Below are positions 46,401-57,009 of a stretch of 64,000 bases of DNA, one piece after another; within the stretch, counting starts at the first letter, position 1, and each line of letters starts with the position of its first letter. Source of the stretch: Isoetes taiwanensis (taxonomy: Eukaryota > Streptophyta > Lycopodiopsida > Isoetales > Isoetaceae); contig JAJEKV010000238.1 in NCBI GenBank assembly GCA_021234155.1, positions 186,001 through 250,000 on the forward strand. Direction: 5' to 3'. Both the position numbers and the translations under genes were made by a program. The notes under the pieces were generated by a model. The model saw nothing but the letters and a program-made list of their open reading frames with translations. It searched no databases and was not told where the DNA came from.

Positions 46401-47938
46401 GAGGTAGATGCAAATTGCTGAGGGCGCTGTTGTTGAGGCGGCCGTGGGGGCTTCCGCAAAACAGGACGGGGGCCTTGTTTACCGTTGGCCACCCACAGTT
46501 GATAAGCTGTGAGACGCACTGAAGCGGGTTGATTTGAACCTGGAAGTTGAACTTGAACTTGAGGAAGTTGAGGACACGCTGTGGTGGTGTGACCCCATTC
46601 ATGACAATGATAACATTGAGCTTTAGAAGGATCAAAGGGAGGACGGTTGCCTTGTCCCCGTGGCTGCTGAGATTGCTGCGTTTGTTGATACTGCTGCGGT
46701 TGTTGAGTTTGATATTGCTGAGGCGGATAGGACTGTTGTGGTTGAGGCGTGGTCTGGACTTGAAAAACCATCTTTTGCCTAAAAGGGGTAGGATGAGAAC
46801 GAGTGCATTCCTCCGTGGCGTGATTGCACATATTGCACCTTTTACAGTGAGGAGGTCCATTGGATGAGTTGCATTCATTCGCCAAATGGCCTTGATATTT
46901 GCAAAGATGACACCAAATCTGTGAGCATTGAGGATTTGTTTGCTGAGGCTGGACTGCATTCTGAGGAACCATGACGGGGGGCATGAAAGGAAGTTCCGTG
47001 AGAGCAACACCTCGAGAAGAAACATTGACCGAGTGATTGACTAATTCAATGGCCTGTTCCAGAGACTTGGGACGCAGGTATTCGGTCATTAGGCGAATGG
47101 CAGGAGGAAGGCCTTGCAGAAACCAGACGAGGATCTGGCATTGCGTGGGGTACTCCTGGAGTTTACTGACGAGAATGTGAAGACGATCCGCAAAGTCCCG
47201 AGCTGACTTCGTGGGCTCTTGCTGAAGGTCATTGAGTTGCTTGAGGAGTATCTGATCGTCGTCCGTGGTGCCATAATGAGACAGGAATGCGGTTTTCATT
47301 TCATGCCAACTTTGCTTCCAGTGGCTTTTGTTGGCCATTAACCACTGATGAGGGGCGCCTCTGAGCGTGGTCGAAAAGATATGAAATTTGAGTTGTGGTT
47401 GCGCATGACCATTCAGAATGGCCAAGGCTTCAAATTCCTCCATATGGGCTTGAGCACTCTGATCCAGAGGTTTGCCTTTAGTGTTGCCAAAAGTTGGATA
47501 AGTCAGCTTCAAATTATGAGTGGGAGAGGAAGGCGGAACGGATGCATAAACAGGTGGATTCGGTGGAGGATATGCAGAAGCATAGAGAGGTGGAACCGCC
47601 TGGGACTGAGAGCAAGGGGGTGGGACTGAAAAACCCGGTGGTCCATAGAAAGTAGCATCTGGTGGGGAAGGGCCTTGGGAGCCGTCCTCATTGGGCTGAA
47701 CAGGGGTATGTTATGGAGATTGCGGTTGTGAACAATGGCGACACACAGGGGGAGACCCTGGTCGAGAATGAGCACGAGGGGTAGGAGGTGCCGACTGAGC
47801 TCTGGAGCGGACACGGTCTCCCTCAATGTCATAAGCAGTATCATACATATCCCGAACAGCCTCGCGTCGTTGATGACGCTCCAGTCGAGCCGCCGTTTGG
47901 CAAAGAAGTTCTTCAGGAGTGAAACCTCGAGCAGACAT
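43440..47938 (-). pseudogene. Gypsy B gag-protease-RT-RNase H polyprotein
   Basis: One minus-strand frame from ATG 47938 runs through gag, protease and RT. It contains a gag core (LKLTYPTFGNTKGKPL...), two zinc knuckle-like clusters including CYHCHEWGHTTTAC, and a protease site IDGGSAVNLI. RT has WVSPIVIALK and the active site FQDDFSAY (F-Q-D-D in place of Y-V-D-D), and RNase H has HVDVSAFTIGAVL. In-frame stops are TAA 47711, TAG 45701, TGA 45506 and TAG 44810. A shift near 43775 displaces the rest of RNase H (KAGKSHVVPDYLSR, ending at 43440). All parts are otherwise collinear, so the element was a single-polyprotein type and is now inactive. Confidence 0.92.
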
Positions 47939-47962
47939 GATGGAAAGAAAAGAAAGACCAGA

Positions 47963-47978
47963 CGCGGTAGCGGCGACA
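47963..47978 (-). other. Primer-binding site of gypsy B
   Basis: On the minus strand TGTCGCCGCTACCGCG lies one base inside the 5' LTR. It resembles the TGGCGCCGTTGCCGGG-type tRNA primer sites of many plant gypsy elements, with several mismatches. The cognate tRNA is not certain. Confidence 0.5.
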
Positions 47979-47979
47979 G

Positions 47980-48565
47980 TGTTTGGGGTCTGGGTTCGGG
48001 AACTCCTGCAAGACAGCCCTCTGTGAGGAACCTTGGATCTAACAGGAGAACCCGGGAGCTATGTCACGCGGGATTTGCAAGAAAAACAAGGAAAAGGGAA
48101 AAGAAAACAAAAGAGAACAATGAGATCACAATAATGAGCTTCCTTGATGTCAATGAAGATACATGAGCTCTCGCAATCGAGAGAAAACTGAAGTGAGACA
48201 AGACTCAAAACTCATCTAAAACTCATGTGCTAGCTCTACTCATATATATAGTACAATGGCCTTTGGCCCAATATAGACACTCTGACTGATTTCGGTGCCG
48301 ACTCCTGGAAGAAGGCCTGATTTGCAGGAATGCTGGCGGTGCCTCTTGAAGTGCCTGAAACCATGCTGACGCTGACGCGGGCGGTGACGGGCCGTCACTT
48401 GTCTGAGTGCCTCCTCTTGACGTCAGGCGTGGTCTTTGTCTGCGTGGATGCTTGGTCTTCTGCTGGGCCTTTAACGACTGACCTGTGCCTGACTGTAGAT
48501 CCTTGGCCTTGACTTGGTCCGTCGTATGCATGAATAGTCCTGTACCAGGAGGCACAGGACTAACA
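47980..48565 (-). repeat. 5' LTR of gypsy B
   Basis: 586 bp, same ends as the 3' LTR. A minus-strand TATATATA box at 48241-48250 would start the genomic transcript toward gag. A frame on the same strand (48223-48645) is the LTR copy of the third ORF's C-terminus and is not a separate gene. Confidence 0.92.
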
Positions 48566-49212
48566 GACGAAAATCTTGAGGCAGTAAAGGAGATGAGGAG
48601 TCGAAGAACACGTGAAGAATAGGGGTATAGCAGTTCAGGTGTCATTTATATGAAGGGGCCATAGGGAGATCGGAGCCATTGAAAAAGACAGGTGGCGAAC
48701 ATCGCTGAAACAGGAAAGCGATCAAAAATTTGGTGAAGTCCCCAGTAAGGCACAAGAGAAGGAACATGTGATGGGACATCATCGTGAGGGACAGTTGCAT
48801 AATTAAGAATAGCAACTCACGGTAGAGTGTAGTTGTATTCGTCCCGTCCGTGCAATAATGGAAGGGTGCGATATTTACGGTCTGGTACAGTAAATTCCAA
48901 GAGGATCTTTTTGATGAAAAATCCATGATGGGTAAGGATGGGACATGTGGAATGACAACTAGGATGCCAGCTTGACAGAGTAACAAGCCGGTGGCCTCTA
49001 TAAGAACGGATCAAGACGAAAGAGAAGAATTAGCAGAAGAACACCATGGGCTTCGTGAACACTATGCTCAGCGATTGCCTTGAATGGATCACTTGGCGCA
49101 TGAATCATCTGGGTATATAGAAGCTAAAAAACTATGGAATTCCTATGGATGGCTGGCTGACGGGCCTGGCAGAGATGCCCGACCTCCATTCTGAATATGT
49201 GGATGTGGTGAT
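48566..49212. pseudogene. Gypsy A spacer with opposite-strand ORF relic, first half
   Basis: The region corresponds to gypsy B 33680-34530. On the plus strand a TATA box (48998) precedes ATG 49046. The frame reads DCLEWITWRMN, then TAG at 49118-49120, then NYGIPMDGW...AEMPD, and is cut by transposon 2 after GTGGTGAT. It resumes at 56858 (next entry). The alignment with gypsy B keeps register without gaps, which supports coding on this strand in the common ancestor. Confidence 0.7.
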
Positions 49213-49241
49213 GGGTGAAAGTATGCTGGTGGGTAGCAAAA
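49213..49241 (+). repeat. Left TIR of transposon 2 with adjoining palindromes
   Basis: 29 bp identical to the complement of 56829-56857. A perfect 24-bp palindrome (49240-49263, centre CGTCC|GGACG) follows immediately, and a hairpin ATCAGCACCC...GGGTGCTGAT lies at about 49286-49321. The palindromes are on the left side only. Confidence 0.92.
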
Positions 49242-49756
49242 GCATGCGTCCGGACGCATGCTTATAGCAGGGTTTTAGCCCGCTATCAGCACCCCTGCTT
49301 TTGCTTAATCTGGGTGCTGATGGGCGTAACTGCCCGTCATTTCTTTTTACGCCCTTCATGTACTCGCACAACACCTCACGAACGAGCCGTTAGGAAAATG
49401 ATTGTGGGCTTTTGGCTGGATTTTGTAGCGAGTGGTGGTGTGGTAGCACGTTGCAAATTGGATTACCGTCATGGCCCATGAAATTTCTCCCTCCAATTCA
49501 CTTATCCTCCCTCTCGGGAATTTCATGGCTCCCCGATACCGGCCTCGAGGCAATCACACATTTAGCATTGGATTTTTGGCCCGATGAATCCCAATACTGA
49601 TGTTCCGTGATCTGTTGGATGTCAATGCAACTGAGGAAATATCACGTGAAGATCCGGTTTCCTCGCAATTTACAAGAAATTGGATGCAGCGAGAAAGAGA
49701 GAATACTGATTACGGAATAAGATGAAAAAGCAAATGGCTGAGCGGGAGGATCGAGC

Positions 49757-52700
49757 ATGAGACTTGGGCAAGAAATAGCCAAGCAAGTAGTTGATTACTT
49801 CAATAAGCTCACCAAAAACATTCACCGAACTCAAGGCCGATGTGATGAAGAGGGTGGTTCATCACCACGAAATGGAAATCTCGAGAACACGGAATTTTGC
49901 CAAATCCAAAGGAGTGCAAGGCGTGGGTGCTGCTCAACAACTTGAAACAGACAATGGCAGCCACAAAGAGGCAAAGGAACCATGATGTTTGGAGAGCCGT
50001 AACCTCATTACACGGGTGATGGCTTCTTCCACAAAATTGAGATGCAATTCCACTATGGCGGGGTTGTTAGGTGCAACTAATTCTTGCTTTCATGCCTGCG
50101 GCTTCTTAGGTGCTTTTTAAGTGCTTTTAAGTGCTTGTATCTGCTGAGTGATGCTTTGGATGAGATATGTTCATTGATTAATGTGTGCAATATTTCTTAT
50201 GATAGGTTGCATGAGGTCAACAATTGCAACCTATTTGATTAAGAAAAATCGGAAGGCCGCCCTTGGAAATGGTCCGTGGTCTAGCTTCCAAAGGAGGTTG
50301 AGGTGCGATTCTCTCACCCCTGCTTGCAAGCAAAGCATAACAGAATTCTGGAAACAAAATAGCAGAGTCTCTCCTTGCAAGAAAGATGTTGTGAACACTG
50401 TTGGAGAGTCAAGCCCGAATTTCTTATCCCTTGCACCTTATGGAGGTCACACGGTATAAGTTTCCATACAAATTTTTCTTTGCTATTGTTGCATAAATAT
50501 TTCTAACCAAGCGGCCACCATTCAATTTGGAGCTATTTCAACAATACAAAAAGGCACATCCCCGAACACCCTGTTTGCTTAAAGGCTTTCGAGAAGTTGA
50601 AGCCTATTTATGTAAAGAAAGTATCAGAAAGGGAAACCTGTTGTTGCATATACCATATGAAGTTGGAGTATGCCAGGGTAGCCCTGAATGCATTAAGGTC
50701 AGCGAAAACTGGATTTCATGGTGAAGAGTGCAAGTGCACCTGCGAGGTCTGTGGACTGGTGAGGCGATGTCCGCCAGCCAATATATGTATGACTCAACCC
50801 GGTGAAAGCTCACGGAGGGTCGTGGGTTTGCAACAAGAGCGAGGGTGAAGAATGGCATAAACATGACTGCTTGATGCAGACATGTCAGAAGTGTGGCATA
50901 AAAACTCTTCCTATATGTCCAAGAGAGAGAGAGAATCATGAGTTCTTGCTTGAATGGAAGACGTTTGAAAAGGTAATACTCTCTTTATTGCATGCTGCAA
51001 CATGCTGATATGTGCTGTCATCCGCTGAAAACTGCTTTTGTGCTTTCAACTTGCGCTAATCTTCTGTTTTATGCTACAGACCTTGTTACAGATTCCAGTG
51101 GAGACAGAAGAGGCTGGTGGAGTTGCAGACTGCGTTACCAAGGAGGTGCCAGGTGGCAGCAGAAAGAAAAGAGCCAATGCCACCAAGAAGGGAAACAAAA
51201 GTAAGAAATCCAAGGTAGCTGGTGGGACACAGCCTGAAGCTGCAGCACAAGTTGAGAAGAAGGGAAACAAAAGTAAGAAATCCAAGCAAGCTGGTGGGAC
51301 ACAGACTGAAGCTGCAGCACAAGACGAGACCTCAAATGGCAAGGGGAAAAAAAAGAAAGGACCAAAGCCAGTCCTCAGATTGTCTTACAAGAGAACGGCA
51401 GTGAAGGATTTCATTTCATATCTGTGTTCCACATTGAAGATATTCGTGCCACACAATTACAGGGCTAGATGGCAGGCCATGCAATTCAGGAGTTGCCTGG
51501 ACAATATTCAAGATGGCATCATTGTTTCTGTAATTGATTTTTGCAGAGAATTACAAAGATAAAAATACAAAGGGAGGTTCAAAGCCAAAGATTGGCACAA
51601 TGACCAGATAACAATTCTCGGCCCACATCATTATAGGATGGACATCAGTTCTGGGATCAGAAAGCTATTGAAGGAAATCCATTTTTACTTGAGTGATGAC
51701 AAGCTTCATGACACTCTTTTTGTGTAGCACTGTCTTAGAAAGCACAATTCATGGCTTGTATCAAATGGTGTAGATTTCTCCAGGCATATAGTTTGGTCAG
51801 ATGGTTGTTCTAGCCAATTCAAATCTTCTATTTCCTACCAAGATATCACCATGAGCTAGGGAAGGAAATAGTATGGAATTTCATTGGGACAGCCCATGGT
51901 AAGGGAGAGCACGATAGGCAAGGGGCAGTCCTTAAAGGGGCATTCACTAGAGAGCAGCTCAAATATGATGGGGTGAGATTTAGGGGTGCTGCTAATGCAT
52001 GTGAATTCGCAAATCGCTGGAATGAAGGTACCAACAACGGGGACATCAAAAGGTATTATGCTTTCATCCGCCAGATTCGTTGAGTAGTGCCGCCTCAGAA
52101 ACTGCCAGAATAATGTCTTTGAATAGTGCTTTCATCCGCTTTAAGTCTTTGTCTCGTGAACTGGCCAGATCTTGGATGAGTAGTCCAGATATGATGTCTG
52201 TGAGATGCAATACTTGTTGTTTCCTTGCAGGTACTTCTGGGTAATTGGAAAGGATGATGTTGATAGGACAGACCCGCTGGACTGTGCCAGGGTGGAAGGG
52301 ACCAAGCAAATACACAGCATCCGAACATACTTGGCCAAATCAAGCACAAGGGTGGCTCGGAGAGGTTTAAGTTGTTTCGTGGTAACCGTTTGAAAGGAAA
52401 CCGGTCATCTTGTGTGAACAAGCAATGATTGAAGAATTGGAAATATGTTACACTAAAGCCGATAAGCTCCATGGTGAAGGTAATCAAGACTAAATCGATG
52501 AGGCATTTTTGAAGGTGATGGAGAATGGCTATCAGGAAACGTAGAGGAAGGTGATAACTTTGTTGTTGAAATGAAAGGTGGAAATCAGGAGAATGCAGAT
52601 TTCTATGTGGTCAAATGTGTTAAGTCGAGGCATATCCTTGACGTAATTGTCAAGGATAGCCGGGTCGAACCTTCAATGTGGATGAACATGTGTTGGCTGG

Positions 52701-52858
52701 TTTGTACTATCTTTGCCTTGACCCGGATGGTAGTTGGGAGCTACTTGAAGACAAAGGCCGACTTTCAATCTGATCATCACGTATCGGCTATCAAGTTTGA
52801 GATGAATCGATTCACGGCACCAACAGATTTTCCCTTGAACGGGCTACTCACCGGATGA
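49757..52858 (+). pseudogene. Transposase of transposon 2, decayed
   Basis: Segments in order, separated by introns or shifts: a basic N-terminal part (49790-49985); 50181-50459 with DSLTPACKQSITEFW, matching DSLSQEVIEKVMDYW of transposon 1; 50530-50780 with AFEKLKP-like, ETCCCIYHMKLEYA and a Cys cluster; and EWHKHDCLMQTCQKCG with CP. An intron of about 50975-51079 is followed by a Lys-rich internal repeat (KKGNKSKKSK twice) and HNDQITIL, LSDDKLHDTLFV, WSDGCSSQFK (D at 51800). HGKGEHDRQGAVLKGAF is at about 51894, and the C-terminal part runs to 52858. Stops (for example TAG near 51726) and shifts abolish function. The shared motifs place it in the same family as the gene at 18737-22414. Confidence 0.75.
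51200..51320 (+). repeat. Internal 63-bp coding duplication
   Basis: GGAAACAAAAGTAAGAAATC followed by CAAG-AGCTGGTGGGACACAG and CTGAAGCTGCAGCACAAG occurs twice in tandem, duplicating a Lys-rich then Gln/Ala-rich peptide in the transposon 2 transposase. Transposon 1 has no such duplication. Confidence 0.8.
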
Positions 52859-53189
52859 TCCTTTGACACCGCCATATGAAGGTTGAATATGCTTTGGCCT
52901 AGTTGTTTTATCATTGTAACAAATCTGTAGTTACTTGTGTACTTGTCTCAAATTTTGATCATTGTATTGGAGACAATGCCCCTGAGACAATGTTTGTAGT
53001 ATTGGTTTGAATTATTGGAGTATTTTAGTATTGGAAACAATGCTTGTAGTATTGGAGAGTAAGCTTGATATATATTACAGAAAATTGTACACTCAAGATT
53101 AGAACATCACTCAAGATCACTCAATACTGAAGATAAGACAAAGTAATCATACATATATATTACAAAAAAGTACTGTACAATGGTTACTT

Positions 53190-53960
53190 CATGAGTCATC
53201 GAAGTCTTCAGAGTCATGCTGGTCGCCAGGAAGGGTGCCCAGCAGCTGCCTTTGTACTTCTAATGGAGCATTGAGGATATAGTAACTGTCTCCTCTTCCA
53301 ACCATGCATCAGTGATGTCAACCTGTGAGATCGTTTCCTGTACAGTATGAGAAGACAAGTACTCCAAAGTTGGACACACAAACTTCTGCAAAAAGTTGTC
53401 CTCTTCTTGCCCCTTGAAAGGCATAATGGGAAGGGTTGTGTGTGCAGGGTTTAGAAACCCTTTGTGTAGGCTGTCATCAACCAAGAAAATCATACCATGA
53501 TTTTGAGGAAAATCCTCAAGTACAACCTTCAACTCCTTGAAAAAATCTGCTTTTTCTCGGGTCTTTTGGATGCTCGCATGCATAGCAATGCTCTTGACCA
53601 TAAACCTTCAAGAATCTGGTCCGCAAATCGGGAACAATGCATCCACCATATCCCTTGTATTCCGAAGTAGAGAAGCACTCCAAATAACAATATCAAACCT
53701 CTGCGAAGTGCCCACTCCACAAATTCATGATACCCCTCGTCCGCAAATGAGGTACTTATTTGCGGTTTCTTTTACAACATGCTTGGTTTGTGGTGGAGGC
53801 AAGATTTTCCCCGTTCATTCTCCTCTCATTTGTTATGCGCCAAGACACCATTTACGCCCAGCACCATCAACTTCCGTGCGGGTGTCCATCCTTGGGACGT
53901 TTGCAACCACCGTCGATGTGTGCCGCATCGTGCTTGTGCATCCGCAATGTGTGCTTTGGA
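53190..53960 (-). pseudogene. FCP1/NIF-like HAD phosphatase relic in transposon 2
   Basis: Minus-strand frames read, right to left, LMVLGVNGVLAHNK (near 53890-53840), then GYHEFVEWALRRGFDIVIWSA (about 53740-53680), then FLVDDSLHKGFLNPAHTTLP (about 53500-53440), ending GDQHDSEDF-DDS near 53195. This order is that of plant FCP1/NIF-type HAD phosphatases (motifs LDLNG, V-WS, and VDDSP-K--LNP). The first catalytic Asp is replaced (LGVNG) and stops or shifts are present, so no active enzyme. It occupies the same position as the acidic ORF of transposon 1, and both end in a short acidic GD-DSED tail. It is either a normal family gene or a captured host gene. Confidence 0.7.
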
Positions 53961-54659
53961 CTCACTGGGAAGTGCTATCGGGGATGTCTTTGGGCGGTCT
54001 TTGCCGCAACCTCTTTGGACTCGCTTTATCTTTGCTACGGATGATGGAGAGTGCTGATAGCCATAGTCGATACATCCTTATTAGTATCTCCCGCCCCCAA
54101 TGTATGGGTGTTTCCGGCTATCGGTAACCCTTGATTTGCCTTTGTCCTCGGTTTCTTCATTCACGACTGTCTTGTTCTCCGCATGCAAGGATGAGCTGCA
54201 ATTAACAACTGAAATTTGAAACACATTCGAAATATAACAGGATAACAGGCACCTTTTGTATGTTAGAGTTTGTCTTTGGCACTTCTTTATCTGTATTGTC
54301 TTCTTCATCGATTCACTAAGTATAACCATTGGCTGCCTTCTTTTTCTCGAGACAAGTTTTTACGAAAGCCTAAGTTGAATAATCCAAACCAAAATTTGCA
54401 CATTAAAGGTGGAATAAAACAGGGATCAAATATATTAATTGTTTGAACAAAAACCTTTTTGGTGATGGTTTAGGGTTGTCTTGCAAATTCAAGGTTTGCT
54501 TAAGTTCGAAATACATAAGGCAAAATTACATTAGCCATGTTTTTCTTTCCAAATGCTACTTCTATGGGGACGTCCTCATCAAGGTCATTTTTCGACTCAC
54601 CCTCACTTTCTTCTTCCACAACCTTCCCGGCCCTTGACCGTGTCAACTTTGTTCACTGC

Positions 54660-56522
54660 TTAACGACCGGTCACGAATCGATTGCCGACATCTTCGCCAT
54701 CGTTTTCCTTCCCTGCAGCAACAGTGTTAGAGGAGGCCTTTATAGAGGCAGCTGCAGAATTTGGAACTATACTATAATTGTTGGCACCATCAGTACTACT
54801 TGAATCTCCCTTGGATTCAGCATGCTTTGGTGTCTCAAAGACCTTGGTCGCCAAGTCCGCAGCAGTGTCAAGAGTCTTTGGTAGTTTGTTGTCCAATGTC
54901 TCAAAAGCACCTTTCGATCTTTGTCAATTCAAAATCAGAGCCTAAAAACAGGCATGTACCTTTTTTCCCATGTCTTGGATGTGGAGTGTGAAGCCTTGTG
55001 GACTTGTGCTTGGCTGATCCTGGGGTCCTTTTACTTTTTGGTGTGATTTGTTGTTTCCTTTTCCTGCTGCTACCAGGAGTTGTGGCTACATGCTCATCAA
55101 CATCAATTATCTTCTTCTCGGTTTTGTGAGCTGTTCCAGCATGCAACACTTCCTGCTTTATTGTATTAAGCTTACCTATTTCCTGCACTAAGCCAGTAGG
55201 AATGGTCTCTATGCACTCGAGGCAGCATCCTCTTTCCATGAGCAAACTGGTGCAGCTAACGCGATAATGATGTCCACATTTCATCCGCAGGCTGAGGGTG
55301 TAATCATCCTGGAATGCAAGACCACAGGTGGAGCATCTCTCCTCATCTCCAATTGGCAATCGGAATGGTATTGGAGTGATGCTGACCAGCTGATCATTTC
55401 TCTTGGTCATCTCCCTCAGCCTGGTGACATTCTGTAAGTGCTGCTGGGCTTTTGCAAGGAGGGACTCGTTGTTGGCAATCTCGGCGATTAGTGCGACCAC
55501 CTTTTCTACAATGGTTTGATCTATTGGCCCACCCCCATTTCAAGTAGGGACTTCAAAGATATATTACGCCATATCTTTCTCCCTCTCCAAAGAATGAATC
55601 TCTCAGAGACACTGCATTAGGATCCGCGGTGCTTGAAGGCGTGCAATATTATCCTTTATGGTCTTCAACTTCCCCTCGCGCGGTAGAAGAAGCTTCCCTT
55701 TGCCTCCAGTTATGCGGCCTGTTCCTTCTTTGACACTAGGTCATTCTCAGCGCAATTTTAGGGCTTCCTGCATATCTTGGATCATGCTTTCCGGACGGGA
55801 AATATTTTCCCCATAAGTCGAGAATCTTCTTTGGACACATTGAAGTACTCTGAATGACAACCTCCTTCTAATTTTGGCCAGATGCCGAGGCTGGGCTTTT
55901 TCTCGCAATGCTTTTAGTCTTTGTTATGCATTTGTGATTTCTTTGGGCTCTATTTTGTGTTCCATTGTAATACGCCGGTAAGCCGAGTTCACTCTTGACC
56001 TTGCTCGAATAGGCTACGCTTTTTCGCCCTGCTGCCCAATTGACCTTGAAATTTTCTGGATCCTGCTTGGCCCTCTTGCAGTTGTTGAATGCAAATAAAA
56101 AGAAACCGTCTTCCTTACTTCTCTGTTCTTCAACCCTTCTGGGTATATCTTGCTCAACAGCTCAATTAGAGCTTCTTCGTGCTCTGGCCTTATTTTGTCG
56201 ATGGATGTCTTGTTCGGAATGACACCATTGGTGTCCCAAACCTCATTATATTCTGCTGCAGATATCACATCCGTTCGAAATTGAGAGGGATGCACGCCCT
56301 CGTTTGATAGACCCGCGTAGGCATGGAAGTCCTCCTCAGTTCGGCAATCAGCCAGGTCGGGTCTTAGGGGCACGTTCCTTCTGGGCTGAAAGAAATCAAG
56401 AAAAACAAATTAACAGGGCACCATAAGCCATCAAAATTAGATTTGCATTTTGCTTACCCTGCAAGATGGCATCCATTGGAATTGCCGGGCCGAGCCGGCG
56501 GATTAACAACCTTCTTCACCAT
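54660..56522 (-). pseudogene. Coiled-coil/RING-type gene of transposon 2
   Basis: Start ATG at 56522, exon 1 to 56458 (MVKKVVNPPARP...). A donor GTAAGC and acceptor CCCAG at about 56380 lead into RNVPLRPDLADCRTEEDFHAYAGL...NREVRKTVSFYLH (56379-56014). This is comparable to the N-terminal part of the transposon 1 gene. Decayed sequence follows, then a coiled coil and a finger at 55500-55200 reading CSTC...KCGHHYRVSC...CCLEC. The spacing equals the RING-H2 finger of transposon 1, but one zinc ligand is Arg. A basic KRKQQITPKSKR segment and a Ser/Ala tail end near 54660. Stops lie between the N-terminal exon and the coiled coil. The parallel with transposon 1 shows that this gene belongs to the family. 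Confidence 0.7.
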
Positions 56523-56828
56523 AGTTTTTGGCGTTTGAGTTTTGGAATACTAAGCTTGGAGTGAATCCGGAAATTCTCGAGCTTCTTCTCCGCGGGCTAT
56601 TTGGCCGGAGTAGCAAAAGGTGGGGAGCACGGTTCGAAATTACAAATTCAAAGTTAAGCTACCCCCTTCGGTCCGCGGTCATTAGTTACGGTGGGCGGTA
56701 AGAAGGTTATGATTGAAACGGGTACGCCCTATGTGAAGTGACGGGCATAGCATAGGTTACACTTCAATTGGTGAAGGGTGGAAAAAATAGTATGAAGGGT
56801 GCTGGTGCTGGGTGCTGGGGTCGCGTTT

Positions 56829-56857
56829 TTTTGCTACCCACCAGCATACTTTCACCC
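56829..56857 (-). repeat. Right TIR of transposon 2
   Basis: Perfect complement of 49213-49241, followed directly by TGAT (56858-56861), the target duplication. Just inside lies a GC-rich run of GGGTGCTGGTGCTGGGTGCT. Confidence 0.92.
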
Positions 56858-57009
56858 TGATCCATCTGCAACGGCATCACAGACGAGGGTATCACATCTT
56901 GTGGGCCTGCTTTGTGACCAATTTTAAATAAGGATGGTCTAGATAGTACGTAGTGTGACAATATAGAGGAGAAATCCTCAATTTTGTATGTAATCTACTA
57001 CGTTTTCAA
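56858..57009 (+). pseudogene. Gypsy A opposite-strand ORF relic, second half
   Basis: It continues the frame interrupted at 49212: after the shared TGAT the plus strand reads IHLQRHHRRGYHILWA, against VHLRWDPEQNYYHILRI in gypsy B. An AATATA-rich 3' region follows, as in gypsy B. Confidence 0.7.

Larger units (their letters stand above)
30290..48565 (-). mobile_element. Gypsy B, full-length Ty3/gypsy retrotransposon with nested insert
   Basis: Two LTRs (30290-30876 and 47980-48565) in the same orientation enclose gag-protease-RT-RNase H-integrase, a third ORF and an opposite-strand small ORF, all in minus-strand order. The flanks GACGG (30285-30289) and GACGA (48566-48570) are a near-perfect 5-bp target duplication. 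The domain order RT-RNase H-integrase is that of Ty3/gypsy. No chromodomain is visible after the GPY motif. A 7.4-kb CACTA-like element interrupts the RNase H/integrase junction. Without it the element is about 10.9 kb. Several stops and frameshifts make it non-autonomous now. Confidence 0.93.
49209..56861 (+). mobile_element. TIR DNA transposon 2, same family as transposon 1
   Basis: The element runs from 49213 to 56857 (7.6 kb) between direct repeats TGAT (49209-49212 and 56858-56861). Its ends are a perfect 29-bp inverted repeat starting GGGTGAAAGTATGCTGG (49213-49241 and complement of 56829-56857). Removing it rejoins the small gypsy A frame as VV-IHL, matching VVVHL of gypsy B, so the limits are exact. 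Its gene layout mirrors transposon 1: plus-strand transposase, minus-strand middle gene, minus-strand coiled-coil/RING gene. The TIR sequence differs from transposon 1 after GGGT, so the two are different subfamilies. Confidence 0.9.

Noticed and set aside
48223..48645. Minus-strand frame across the 5' LTR border
   Set aside because: It is the LTR-encoded end of the third ORF plus flanking gypsy A sequence, not an independent gene.
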